Below are positions 52,518-61,474 of a stretch of 64,000 bases of DNA, one piece after another. The DNA comes from Cellvibrionaceae bacterium (lineage in GTDB: Bacteria; Pseudomonadota; Gammaproteobacteria; Pseudomonadales; Cellvibrionaceae), in assembly GCA_021151825.1 (NCBI GenBank), contig JAGKWQ010000005.1, positions 532,873-596,872 of the forward strand, written 5' to 3'. Each line of letters starts with the position of its first letter. The stretch's first letter is position 1. The notes beneath the pieces are model-generated. The model saw only the letters and a list, made by a program, of their open reading frames with translations. It searched no databases and was not told the origin of the DNA. The position numbers and the translations under genes were made by a program.

Positions 52518-54428
52518 ATGATTTTCCCGGATCGTTTTGATGTGATTGTGATCGGTGGCGGCCACGCCGGAACCGAGGCTTGTTTGGCGGCGGCGCGTAT
52601 GGGCTGTAAAACTTTGCTACTCACTCACAATATCGAAACCCTTGGCCAGATGTCCTGTAACCCGGCGATCGGTGGTATTGGTAAAAGCCATCTGGTGAAA
52701 GAAATTGACGCACTTGGCGGCGCCATGGCATTGGCTACCGATAAAGGCGGAATCCAGTTTCGCATTCTGAATGCCCGCAAAGGTCCGGCGGTGCGGGCGA
52801 CCCGGGCCCAGGCTGACCGGATTCTCTATAAAGCGGCGATCCGCGAAACCCTGGAAAACCAGGAAAACTTGTGGATCTTCCAGCAAGCGGCTGACGACCT
52901 GATCGTAGAAAACGACCAGGTGCGCGGCGTGATTACCCAGATGGGCCTGAAATTTATGGCCAACCAGGTGGTGCTGACTGCCGGTACCTTTTTGGGTGGA
53001 TTGATCCACATCGGGTTACAAAATTATTCGGGGGGGCGCGCTGGCGATCCGCCATCAATTGCATTATCAAAACGCCTGCGCGAATTGCCGCTACGTGTTG
53101 ATCGTCTGAAAACCGGAACGCCGCCACGCATTGATGCGCGTACGGTAAATTTTGATGTGTTGGAAAAGCAGTGGGGCGATGAACCGCGTCCGATAATGTC
53201 GGTGCGCGGTAATCGTGAAATGCAACCGCGCCAGATTTGCTGTTACATCACTCACACCAATGAAAAAACCCACGATGTGATTCGTCGTAACCTTGATCGC
53301 TCGCCTATGTACTCCGGCGTGATTGAAGGTATTGGTCCGCGTTATTGTCCATCCATCGAAGATAAAATTCACCGCTTCGCGGATAAAGACTCGCACCAGA
53401 TTTTTATCGAACCTGAAGGTTTAACTACCCACGAACTTTACCCCAATGGTATTTCCACCAGTTTGCCATTTGATGTGCAATTGGAAATCGTGCGTTCAAT
53501 GAAGGGTTTTGAAAACGCGCATATCCTTCGCCCCGGTTACGCGATTGAATACGATTTTTTCAATCCGCAGGATTTGCAACACAGCCTGGAAACCAAAGTG
53601 ATCGGCGGATTATTTTTTGCCGGCCAAATTAATGGCACCACCGGTTACGAAGAAGCGGGTGCACAAGGTATGCTCGCAGGAATTAACGCGGCGCTGCGCG
53701 CGCAGGAAAAAGAAGCCTGGTGTCCAACGCGCGATCAAGCTTACATTGGCGTATTGGTTGATGATTTGATTACGCTTGGTACTAAAGAACCTTATCGAAT
53801 GTTTACCAGCCGCGCTGAATATCGATTATTGTTGCGTGAAGATAATGCTGATTTGCGTTTGACTGAAAAAGGTCGCGAGCTTGGTTTGATTGGTAATGAG
53901 CAGTGGCAATTATTTTGCGACAAACGCGAACAAATCGAACTGGAACAACAGCGCTTGCGTTCAACCTGGATACAAGCCGGTTCTGCCGAAGCGGAAATTA
54001 TCGAGCAAAAAATCCAGACCAAACTCGCGCGTGAATACAGTTTGATGGATTTGCTGAAGCGCCCGGAATTGACGTACGTTGATATTGCCAATCTTAAAGG
54101 CGTGGCTATCGCCAATGAAGCAGCGGCGGAGCAAGTGGAAATCGAAGCAAAATATTCCGGCTATATTGAACGTCAACAGGACGATGTGAATCGTTTACGC
54201 GCTTACGAAAATACGATTATTCCCGATGACTTTGATTATTCCCAAGTCGATGGTTTATCGAATGAAGTTAAACAAAAATTGATTGCGGCGCGCCCACAAA
54301 CTCTGGCACGTGCTTCGCGCATTTCAGGTATTACTCCGGCAGCGATTTCACTGGTGCTTGTGTATTTGAAAAAACGCGGCGTGCTCAAGCGTTTAAAAGA
54401 TGATGTCCCTGAACAACAAGCCAGTTAA
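52518..54428 (+). CDS. mnmG: tRNA uridine 5-carboxymethylaminomethyl synthase MnmG
   Basis: FAD-dependent partner of MnmE in wobble uridine modification (older name gidA). 636 residues. FAD-binding Rossmann motif VIVIGGGHAGTEACLAAARMG, conserved SCNPAIGGIGKSHLVKEIDA, and PRYCPSIEDKIHRF. The C-terminal helical domain has EAAAEQVEIEAKYSGYIERQ. Start MIFPDRFDV is typical. It opens the plus-strand mnmG-rsmG-parA-parB run immediately after the DnaA-box region. Confidence 0.98.
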   Translation: MIFPDRFDVIVIGGGHAGTEACLAAARMGCKTLLLTHNIETLGQMSCNPAIGGIGKSHLVKEIDALGGAMALATDKGGIQFRILNARKGPAVRATRAQADRILYKAAIRETLENQENLWIFQQAADDLIVENDQVRGVITQMGLKFMANQVVLTAGTFLGGLIHIGLQNYSGGRAGDPPSIALSKRLRELPLRVDRLKTGTPPRIDARTVNFDVLEKQWGDEPRPIMSVRGNREMQPRQICCYITHTNEKTHDVIRRNLDRSPMYSGVIEGIGPRYCPSIEDKIHRFADKDSHQIFIEPEGLTTHELYPNGISTSLPFDVQLEIVRSMKGFENAHILRPGYAIEYDFFNPQDLQHSLETKVIGGLFFAGQINGTTGYEEAGAQGMLAGINAALRAQEKEAWCPTRDQAYIGVLVDDLITLGTKEPYRMFTSRAEYRLLLREDNADLRLTEKGRELGLIGNEQWQLFCDKREQIELEQQRLRSTWIQAGSAEAEIIEQKIQTKLAREYSLMDLLKRPELTYVDIANLKGVAIANEAAAEQVEIEAKYSGYIERQQDDVNRLRAYENTIIPDDFDYSQVDGLSNEVKQKLIAARPQTLARASRISGITPAAISLVLVYLKKRGVLKRLKDDVPEQQAS

Positions 54429-54496
54429 TTATTGTTGTTGAGTAATTTATTAAACAGTGCCGCATCAAAATTTTTTCCGCTCCGCGGATATTATGA

Positions 54497-55171
54497 GTGC
54501 CAAGAGTGATTGACGTAGATTTACAAGACCGTTTACATCAACAATTGATACGCGGCGCGGCCGAAATGTCGGTGGCGTTGAGCAGTGTGCAAATTGAAAA
54601 ATTATTGGTGTATATCCGCGAATTTGAAAAATGGAACAAAGCCTATAATCTTTCCGCAGTGCGCGATATCCAGCAAATGGTTGCCCGCCACTTACTGGAT
54701 AGCCTAAGCGTAGTGCCGTGGATCAGTACGCAGAAAAATTTTCCGCTGACGCGGATGATTGATGTAGGAACCGGCGGTGGTTTACCGGGAATCCCATTGG
54801 CGATTATGTTCCCGGAAAAACAATTTACCCTGTTGGATAGCAACGGTAAAAAAACCCGGTTTTTATTTCACGTAAAAACCTTGCTGGGGCTAACGAATGT
54901 AACGGTAGAAAATCGCCGTGTAGAAGAGTTTGTACCAACGGAAAAATTCCAGGGTGTTATCAGCCGCGCTTTTGCCAGTTTGCAAGATATGACGGAAGGT
55001 TGTGCAAACCTTATCGAAACTGATGGAATTTTTCTCGCGATGAAAGGCCTGTTTCCGGAAGATGAATTAGCGCCGATCAGCGATAAGATTGAATTAGTGG
55101 AAACCATTAAATTAGTTGTCGCAGAAACTGATGGCGAACGCCATTTGTTAATTATGCGGGCCAAACAATAA
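54497..55171 (+). CDS. rsmG: 16S rRNA (guanine527-N7) methyltransferase RsmG
   Basis: SAM-dependent methyltransferase acting on G527 of 16S rRNA (older name gidB). 224 residues. SAM-binding motif MIDVGTGGGLPGIPLAIMFP, then LLDSNGKKTRFL, and the catalytic-domain VISRAFASLQDM. Start is GTG 54497 or GTG 54506; an ATG at 54493 is in a frame that stops at once. It lies 68 bases after mnmG. Confidence 0.96.
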   Translation: MPRVIDVDLQDRLHQQLIRGAAEMSVALSSVQIEKLLVYIREFEKWNKAYNLSAVRDIQQMVARHLLDSLSVVPWISTQKNFPLTRMIDVGTGGGLPGIPLAIMFPEKQFTLLDSNGKKTRFLFHVKTLLGLTNVTVENRRVEEFVPTEKFQGVISRAFASLQDMTEGCANLIETDGIFLAMKGLFPEDELAPISDKIELVETIKLVVAETDGERHLLIMRAKQ

Positions 55172-55207
55172 AATTTTTCAACCACGCGGTGGTTATAGGA
55201 TTGTCAC

Positions 55208-56011
55208 TTGACCAAGATCTATGCAATTGCAAATCAGAAAGGCGGTGTGGGCAAAACAACAACCTGCGTAAATCTGGCAGCGTCTTTGGTCGCGACCAAA
55301 AAACGCGTGCTATTGGTTGATCTGGACCCGCAAGGCAATGCCACTATGGGTAGCGGCGTCAATAAAAATGAAGTCGAAGAAAGTATTTACGATGTGCTGA
55401 CTGAGCGTGCCGCGATTAAAGATTGCATTCAGGTTTCGGAAAGTGGCAAATACCATGTACTTCCCGCCAACGGCGATCTCACCGCAGCAGAAGTGGAAAT
55501 GCTTGCACTCGATAACAAAGAGCGTCGTTTACAAAATGCATTAAATCAAGTGCGCGATAGTTACGATTACATTCTAATTGATTGCCCTCCTTCACTAAAC
55601 ATGCTTACTTTGAACGCATTAGCTGCCTGCGATGGTGTGATTATCGCCATGCAATGTGAGTACTACGCACTGGAAGGTTTATCAGCGCTGGTTGGTACTA
55701 TCAATCAAATTCAAAAAGTATTAAATCCGAATTTAAAAATCGAAGGCCTGCTGCGCACCATGTATGATCCGCGCAACAGTTTGACCAATGATGTATCCGC
55801 ACAATTACAACAACACTTTGGCGATCGTTTATATCGCACCTGTATTCCGCGCAACGTGCGCCTCGCGGAAGCACCGAGTTTCGGTATGCCGGTATTGGCA
55901 TTTGATCGCCAGTCCAAAGGTGCCATTGCGTACCTTGCATTGGCGGGCGAAATTTTACGTCGCAATGAACCCAGCAATAAATCTGCTGCAGAAACTGCAG
56001 TTGCCAATTAA
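55208..56011 (+). CDS. parA: Chromosome partitioning ATPase ParA (Soj)
   Basis: ParA ATPase that moves origins with ParB. 267 residues. Deviant Walker A NQKGGVGKTTTCVNLAASL, switch LLVDLDPQGNATMG, and ILIDCPPSLNMLTLNAL. Starts with TTG (AGGA 8 bases upstream), continuing TKIYAIANQ. It is followed 36 bases later by parB. Its targets are the ParB-parS complexes built on the two recF sites. Confidence 0.97.
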   Translation: MTKIYAIANQKGGVGKTTTCVNLAASLVATKKRVLLVDLDPQGNATMGSGVNKNEVEESIYDVLTERAAIKDCIQVSESGKYHVLPANGDLTAAEVEMLALDNKERRLQNALNQVRDSYDYILIDCPPSLNMLTLNALAACDGVIIAMQCEYYALEGLSALVGTINQIQKVLNPNLKIEGLLRTMYDPRNSLTNDVSAQLQQHFGDRLYRTCIPRNVRLAEAPSFGMPVLAFDRQSKGAIAYLALAGEILRRNEPSNKSAAETAVAN

Positions 56012-56047
56012 GTATTCGTTTTTTGAATTGAAATAAGGCCAACAAGA

Positions 56048-56959
56048 ATGTCGAGTAAACGCAAAGGTTTGGGTAAGGGCTTGGATGCACTCTTGAGTGC
56101 TGGTTTGGGAGTAACTGCACCAGCGCCGGAAATGTCCATCAACCCGAGCGACACCGATCAAAAAATTGAATACAAAGATGGCAAACTTGCGCATTTGCCC
56201 GTTGAGTTAATCCAGCGTGGAAAATATCAACCGCGCCGCGATATGCACGCGGAAGCGCTGGAAGAATTGGCAGAATCAATTAAAGTCCAGGGGGTAATGC
56301 AACCCATTGTTGTACGTGGAATCGGTGAAGGCCGCTACGAAATTATCGCCGGTGAACGCCGCTGGCGCGCAACGCAATTAGCGGGGCTGGATAAGATTCC
56401 CGCCGTAATTCGCGATGTGCCAGATGAAGCTGCCATTGCTATGGCATTGATCGAAAATATTCAGCGCGAAAATTTAAATCCGATTGAAGAAGCTGTTGCA
56501 TTAAAACGCCTGCAAGATGAATTTGAATTAACCCATGCCGAAGTTGCACAGGCCGTTGGAAAATCACGCACGACAATTACCAACCTGTTACGTTTGATTG
56601 CGCTCAATGAAGAAGTTAAAACATTGCTTGAGCATGGCGATTTGGAAATGGGGCATGCACGTGCGCTCTTGACATTGGAGCCGCAACAGCAAAAAGAAAT
56701 TGCCCGGCAGATTGTCGCCAAAGGTTTATCGGTACGCCAAACCGAAGCGCTGGTGCGCTTGTATCAGGAAAACCAGGGGCAGGAAAAAGTAAAACCGGAG
56801 GTGCAAGTGTCTGCTGACATCCGGCGTTTGCAGGATAAGCTTTCGGAAACCCTGGGTGCTGGTGTGGAAATTCAACATGGTGCAAAAGGCAAAGGCAAGC
56901 TGGTTATTAGCTACAACTCACTGGATGAATTAGATGGTATTTTGGACCATATCAAATAA
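56048..56959 (+). CDS. parB: Chromosome partitioning protein ParB
   Basis: CTP-dependent parS-binding clamp. 303 residues. N-terminal ParA-interacting stretch (KRKGLGKGLDALLS). CTPase/ParB core: KYQPRRDMHAEALEELAESI, GERRWRATQLAGL and ENIQRENLNPIEEA. Helix-turn-helix (LTHAEVAQAVGKSRTTITNL) and a C-terminal dimerisation domain. Ends before a strong terminator. Confidence 0.97.
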   Translation: MSSKRKGLGKGLDALLSAGLGVTAPAPEMSINPSDTDQKIEYKDGKLAHLPVELIQRGKYQPRRDMHAEALEELAESIKVQGVMQPIVVRGIGEGRYEIIAGERRWRATQLAGLDKIPAVIRDVPDEAAIAMALIENIQRENLNPIEEAVALKRLQDEFELTHAEVAQAVGKSRTTITNLLRLIALNEEVKTLLEHGDLEMGHARALLTLEPQQQKEIARQIVAKGLSVRQTEALVRLYQENQGQEKVKPEVQVSADIRRLQDKLSETLGAGVEIQHGAKGKGKLVISYNSLDELDGILDHIK

Positions 56960-57056
56960 TTTTATTTATTGAATTATTTTTTATCCTTCTCCAAAAGTGC
57001 TTTTTCCCTATATCTAGTTGTAGGTATTTGCTTTAACCACTAATTACAGTAAACAA

Positions 57057-57099
57057 AAAACTGACTAGTAAATTTACAACAAATTTACTAGTCAGTTTT
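57057..57099 (+). terminator. parB terminator with 19-bp stem
   Basis: A perfect 19-bp stem (57057-57075 and 57081-57099) around ACAAC, with A-run before and TTTT after; the centre of the left arm is CTGACTAGTAAATTT. It separates parB from the atp promoter. Confidence 0.9.
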
Positions 57100-57122
57100 C
57101 CCCTTTGATGCTAGCCCGATGG

Positions 57123-57151
57123 TTGCTGCTAGGAGGGTTAATCACTATAAT
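57123..57151 (+). promoter_or_regulatory. Sigma-70 promoter of the atp operon
   Basis: TTGCTG (57123-57128), 17-base spacer, perfect TATAAT (57146-57151). It lies 99 bases before the atpI start and just after the parB terminator. Confidence 0.7.
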
Positions 57152-57250
57152 GCGCCCCATTTGAGCGCGCCGAGCATAAGCATGTTACCAATGGTAATAA
57201 GCTGTCAGTTGTGACAGAATGCCGCCGCGAAAAATGGGGGTCTCAAGCAC

Positions 57251-57637
57251 ATGTCTCGTTATCTCAAGGGGCGTGGTTTTGCTCTCCAAACAGTAGCCGC
57301 CCAGTTGGTTGTAACTCTGGTTGCTGCCGCTACTGCTCTGGCAATCAGCTATCCGATTGCAGTTTCAATTTTTATTGGTGGAATTATTGGTGTGACAGCC
57401 AACTTATGGCTGGCGCTAGTGGCGTTTCGTCCTCCGTTGGGCGCGCCACCCCAAAAAATGCTCGCCGCCTTTTACACTGGCGAGCTTGGAAAATTTGTAA
57501 TCACAGCCTTGATGTTTTTGCTGGCCTTTAAGCAGATTGGGTTTCTGAAAGAAGCCGCTTACGCCGCTACCATGATCCTGGCTTATGTGATGATTCAGGT
57601 TGTAGCCTGGATTAACCCGCTGGTGCGTCGCCAGTAG
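57251..57637 (+). CDS. atpI: ATP synthase subunit I
   Basis: Small membrane protein (128 residues) encoded first in many atp operons; assists assembly of the c-ring and Mg2+ supply in some bacteria. Four hydrophobic segments: about 12-34, 36-55, 73-92 and 99-120. The KMLAAFYTGELGKFVITALMF stretch is typical. Confidence 0.93.
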   Translation: MSRYLKGRGFALQTVAAQLVVTLVAAATALAISYPIAVSIFIGGIIGVTANLWLALVAFRPPLGAPPQKMLAAFYTGELGKFVITALMFLLAFKQIGFLKEAAYAATMILAYVMIQVVAWINPLVRRQ

Positions 57638-57718
57638 CTAGCCTTCTAATTACTGATTAGAAAACAGCTGCGACCCAGCCGGAAGTTTTTTCAACTTTAA
57701 TCATTTTGGAACTTAACG

Positions 57719-58621
57719 ATGTCATCCGCCGAGCATGAAGCATTAACATCCTCCGAGTATATTAAACACCACCTTACCAACCTCACCTATGGTCAATTGC
57801 CTGACGGTAGCTGGGGTTTTGCGCACGATTCTGCTGAAGCGGCGCAAATGGGTTTCTGGGCTTTCCATGTGGATACCCTGGGTTGGTCAGTGATTTTGGC
57901 CTCGGTGTTTTTCTTTATTTTCCGCAGTGTGGCTAAAAAAGCTAACAGCGATGTTCCAACCGGTCTGCAAAACGTGGTTGAAGCTGCGATTGAATTTGTA
58001 GACAGCAATGTGAAAAGCATGTTCCCTTACAAAAACGCCATGATTGCACCTATGGCCCTTACTGTTTTTGTCTGGGTGTTCTTCATGAATGCGATGGACT
58101 TGATTGCCGTCGACCTTCTCCCTGAAATTGCAAAGTTGATCGGCGTTTCCCTTGGTGCTGATCCTCATGCCGTATTTTTCAAAGTGGTGCCATCAACCGA
58201 TCCAAACATCACCCTGGGTATGGCTCTCTGTATATTTATTTTGATTATTTGGTTCAGCATTACCCAGAAAGGTTTGTTGGGTTTCCTGAAAGAATTAACG
58301 CTGCATCCTTTCAGCAGCAGCAACCCGATTGTGCAAACCTTGTTTATTCCGGTAAACCTCGTACTTGAATTGCCTGGTTTGATTGCCAAGCCTGTATCAC
58401 TGGGCCTGCGTCTTTTCGGCAACCTCTATGCCGGCGAAATTATTTTTATCCTGGTAGCGATCCTTTACGGCGCAGGCATTATTTTCGCCGGTGTTGCGGG
58501 TGTTATTCAGGTTATCTGGGCGTTGTTCCATATCCTGATTATTTTCTTGCAAGCGCTGATCTTCATGTCGTTGACCATTGTGTATATGAGCATGGCTTAT
58601 CAAACGGATGAGCAGCACTAA
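57719..58621 (+). CDS. atpB: F0F1 ATP synthase subunit a
   Basis: Membrane stator subunit forming the proton half-channels, 300 residues. The essential Arg is in SLGLRLFGNLYAGEII; other conserved parts are LELPGLIAKPVSL and the C-terminal ALIFMSLTIVYMSMAYQ. Five to six helices. It follows atpI by 81 bases. Confidence 0.97.
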   Translation: MSSAEHEALTSSEYIKHHLTNLTYGQLPDGSWGFAHDSAEAAQMGFWAFHVDTLGWSVILASVFFFIFRSVAKKANSDVPTGLQNVVEAAIEFVDSNVKSMFPYKNAMIAPMALTVFVWVFFMNAMDLIAVDLLPEIAKLIGVSLGADPHAVFFKVVPSTDPNITLGMALCIFILIIWFSITQKGLLGFLKELTLHPFSSSNPIVQTLFIPVNLVLELPGLIAKPVSLGLRLFGNLYAGEIIFILVAILYGAGIIFAGVAGVIQVIWALFHILIIFLQALIFMSLTIVYMSMAYQTDEQH

Positions 58622-58720
58622 TCCAAAAAGAAAAATTAAGCGTTTGTAACCAGTTTTGTAATTTGTTTTTTTTAGTTTGTTTTATTTTTTTCATTTATCA
58701 ACTTAGTAGGAGAAAACACT

Positions 58721-58960
58721 GTGACTGAAGCTCAAGCTTTGATTTATTTGGCGGGTGCACTGGTAATTGGTTTGGGCGCTGTAGGCGCTGCGATTGGTGT
58801 AGGTATTCTTGGTGGTAAGTTCCTGGAAGGCGGTGCTCGTCAACCAGAATTGATCCCGATGCTGCGTACTCAATTCTTCGTTGTTATGGGTCTGGTTGAC
58901 GCGGTACCAATGATCGGTGTTGGTATCGGCATGTACATCCTGTTCGCAACTGGCGTCTAA
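58721..58960 (+). CDS. atpE: F0F1 ATP synthase subunit c
   Basis: Proteolipid of the rotor ring, 79 residues, two helices joined by a polar loop (EGGARQPEL). The proton-carrying Asp is in MGLVDAVPMIGVGIGMY. GxGxGxG-type packing is seen in LGAVGAAIGVGILGG. Starts with GTG after a good AGGAG site; the large requirement for c makes the strong site sensible. Confidence 0.97.
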   Translation: MTEAQALIYLAGALVIGLGAVGAAIGVGILGGKFLEGGARQPELIPMLRTQFFVVMGLVDAVPMIGVGIGMYILFATGV

Positions 58961-59012
58961 TTTTTTAGCGGTCCTGTTGCGATTTACATCCCTTTAACAA
59001 AGGCATTTAATC

Positions 59013-59285
59013 GTGAATCTTAATGCAACTCTTATCGGTCAGATGGTGGCGTTTGTCATCTTCATCTATCTGACACACCGCTTTGTGTGGCCACCCATTG
59101 TTGCGGCATTGGCAGAGCGCACCAAGCGTATTGCCGATGGTCTTCAGGCTGCCGATAAAGCTGAAAAAGATCTCGAACTGGCTAAACAAAAAGTGGTTGA
59201 GCATGGTGCAGAAAAGATTCTGGAATCTTCTATCGATCAAAACGCTCACAACGAGTTGGTAAACAAACTCGCTGCGCAGCTGTAA
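59013..59285 (+). CDS. atpF: F0F1 ATP synthase subunit b, internally shortened
   Basis: Peripheral stalk subunit joining subunit a to delta and F1. Only 90 residues against about 156 in the family. Residues 1-64 are a normal start: membrane helix (LIGQMVAFVIFIYLTHRFVW) and the first stalk segment (ALAERTKRIADGLQAAD, LELAKQKVV). Residues 65-90 (GAEKILESSIDQNAHNEL, then KLAAQL) are the normal C-terminus that binds delta. About 66 residues of coiled coil between them are absent, in frame, with the joint near 59201-59206. The b dimer would then be too short to span from membrane to the top of F1. Real deletion or assembly collapse cannot be told here. GTG start. Confidence 0.9.
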   Translation: MNLNATLIGQMVAFVIFIYLTHRFVWPPIVAALAERTKRIADGLQAADKAEKDLELAKQKVVEHGAEKILESSIDQNAHNELVNKLAAQL

Positions 59286-59296
59286 GAGAGGTAGAT

Positions 59297-59833
59297 ATGG
59301 CTGAACTCACTACCCTGGCTAGACCCTACGCCAAAGCAGCATTCGAGTTCGCCCTGGCTGCCAACAAATTGCAGTCATGGTTTGAAGCTCTGGAAGTTTC
59401 AGCCGCCGTTGCCGAACAAGATCAGGTGAAAAAAGCGTTAAGCGCATCTGGTTTGTCGGCACAGCAGAAAGCTTCCGTTTTTGTGCAGGTTTGTGGTGAA
59501 CAACTGGATGAGAATCAAAAGAATTTCATCCACACCCTTGCAAGCAATAAACGTCTGGCTCTTCTTCCCTACGTGAAAGAGATTTTTGCCCGACTGAAAG
59601 CGCAGCAAGAAAAAACTATTGATGTCGAGGTAACAGCAGCTTACGAGTTGTCCGTTGACTTGATTAACAAATTGGCTCAGGCACTAAGCGCCAAACTGGA
59701 TCGTAAAGTCAGTGTTCAAGGTTCGGTTGATAAGAACCTGTTAGGTGGGATTGTTATCTCCACTGGCGATATGGTTATCGACGGTTCAGTCCGTGGTCGC
59801 TTGGCGAAGCTCGCCGAAGCAATGAAATCCTAA
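59297..59833 (+). CDS. atpH: F0F1 ATP synthase subunit delta
   Basis: Sits on top of F1 and holds the end of subunit b. 178 residues, normal. N-terminal helical bundle (LARPYAKAAFEFALAANK) and C-terminal VDKNLLGGIVISTGDMVIDGS, followed by SVRGRLAKLAEAMKS. It follows atpF by 11 bases. Intact, so the b C-terminus still has its partner. Confidence 0.96.
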   Translation: MAELTTLARPYAKAAFEFALAANKLQSWFEALEVSAAVAEQDQVKKALSASGLSAQQKASVFVQVCGEQLDENQKNFIHTLASNKRLALLPYVKEIFARLKAQQEKTIDVEVTAAYELSVDLINKLAQALSAKLDRKVSVQGSVDKNLLGGIVISTGDMVIDGSVRGRLAKLAEAMKS

Positions 59834-59855
59834 TTTTAGGGTTGAGGAACAGAGC

Positions 59856-61400
59856 ATGCAGCAACTGAATCCTTCTGAAATCAGTGAAATCATCAAGCAG
59901 CGCATCGCTGGCCTTGAGTTTTCAACAGAAGCACAAAACGAAGGTACTGTGGTTTCCGTAACCGACGGTATTATTCGTATTCACGGTCTCGCCGAGGTTA
60001 TGTACGGTGAGATGATTGAATTTGAAGGCGGTATCTACGGTATGGCACTGAACCTGGAGCGCGACTCCGTGGGTGCTGTAATCCTGGGTGATTACCGCGG
60101 TGTGGCCGAAGGCCAAAAATGTAAGTGTACTGGCCGTATCCTTGAAGTGCCTGTTGGTCCGGAATTGCTGGGTCGCGTTGTTGACGCACTGGGCAACCCG
60201 ATCGACGGTAAAGGTCCGCTGAACACCAAAATGACCGACGCAGTTGAGAAAATTGCACCGGGCGTAATTTGGCGTAAGTCGGTAGACCAGCCAGTACAAA
60301 TCGGTTTGAAAGCAATTGATGCGATGGTACCAATCGGCCGTGGCCAGCGTGAGCTGATCATCGGTGACCGTCAAATCGGTAAAACTGCTATCGCCGTTGA
60401 TGCGATCATCAACCAGAAAGGTTCTGGCATTAAGTGTATTTATGTAGCGATCGGTCAAAAAGCATCTTCTGTTGCGAGTGTTGTGCGCAAGCTGGAAGAG
60501 CACGGCGCGATGGATCACACTGTTGTGATCGCAGCGACTGCTTCTGATCCTGCAGCGATGCAATTCCTGGCAGCATTCACCGGTTGTACCATGGGTGAAT
60601 ACTTCCGTGATCGCGGTCAAGATGCCCTGATTATTTATGACGACCTGACCAAGCAAGCCTGGGCTTACCGTCAAATCTCCCTGTTGCTGCGTCGTCCACC
60701 GGGCCGCGAAGCCTATCCTGGCGATGTGTTTTATCTGCACTCCCGTCTGCTGGAACGTGCATCTCGCGTGAGCGAAGAGTACGTAGAGAAATTCACCAAT
60801 GGCGAAGTGAAAGGTAAAACCGGTTCTTTGACCGCATTGCCAATCATTGAAACCCAGGCGGGTGACGTTTCTGCGTTCGTTCCAACCAACGTGATCTCTA
60901 TCACCGACGGACAGATTTTCCTTGAATCGTCCATGTTCAACTCAGGTATTCGCCCTGCGATGAACGCCGGTATTTCGGTATCGCGTGTAGGTGGTGCTGC
61001 TCAGACCAAAGTTATCAAGAAACTCTCCGGTGGTATCCGTACCGCATTGGCGCAATACCGTGAGTTGGCGGCCTTCTCCCAGTTCGCATCCGACCTGGAC
61101 GAAGCAACCAAATCACAATTGGAACACGGTCAACGTGTTACCGAGCTGATGAAGCAAAAACAATTTGCTCCATTGAGTGTTGCGCAAATGGCATTGGTAC
61201 TGTTCGCTGCGAACGAAGGTCACCTGAAAGATATCGAAGTTAGCAAAGTGCTGGACTTCGAAGCGGCTCTGTTGTCTTTCGCCAAATCTGAATACGCTGA
61301 CACTATGGCTCACATTGATGCCACTGGTGACTGGAACGGCGAATTGGAAGGCAAGTTCAAAGAGCTGGTGACCAAGCTGAAAGCGAGCCGCACCTGGTAA
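59856..61400 (+). CDS. atpA: F0F1 ATP synthase subunit alpha
   Basis: Non-catalytic nucleotide-binding F1 subunit, 514 residues. P-loop GDRQIGKTAIAVD, the signature PAMNAGISVSRVGGAAQ, and ATASDPAAMQFLAAF. Typical N-terminus MQQLNPSEISEIIKQRI. It starts 22 bases after atpH. Confidence 0.98.
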   Translation: MQQLNPSEISEIIKQRIAGLEFSTEAQNEGTVVSVTDGIIRIHGLAEVMYGEMIEFEGGIYGMALNLERDSVGAVILGDYRGVAEGQKCKCTGRILEVPVGPELLGRVVDALGNPIDGKGPLNTKMTDAVEKIAPGVIWRKSVDQPVQIGLKAIDAMVPIGRGQRELIIGDRQIGKTAIAVDAIINQKGSGIKCIYVAIGQKASSVASVVRKLEEHGAMDHTVVIAATASDPAAMQFLAAFTGCTMGEYFRDRGQDALIIYDDLTKQAWAYRQISLLLRRPPGREAYPGDVFYLHSRLLERASRVSEEYVEKFTNGEVKGKTGSLTALPIIETQAGDVSAFVPTNVISITDGQIFLESSMFNSGIRPAMNAGISVSRVGGAAQTKVIKKLSGGIRTALAQYRELAAFSQFASDLDEATKSQLEHGQRVTELMKQKQFAPLSVAQMALVLFAANEGHLKDIEVSKVLDFEAALLSFAKSEYADTMAHIDATGDWNGELEGKFKELVTKLKASRTW

Positions 61401-61407
61401 TCTGGCG

Positions 61408-61433
61408 ATCGCTGCGTTAACTCGCAGCGATCT
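61408..61433. other. Intercistronic hairpin between atpA and atpG
   Basis: GATCGCTGCG (61408-61417), loop TTAACT, CGCAGCGATC (61424-61433): perfect 10-bp stem with no T-run, so more likely an mRNA stability or processing element that tunes subunit ratios than a terminator. Confidence 0.6.
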
Positions 61434-61474
61434 CTAACCTTTTAGGTCGAGAGGCCTTAACCGGGGTTCGAGAG

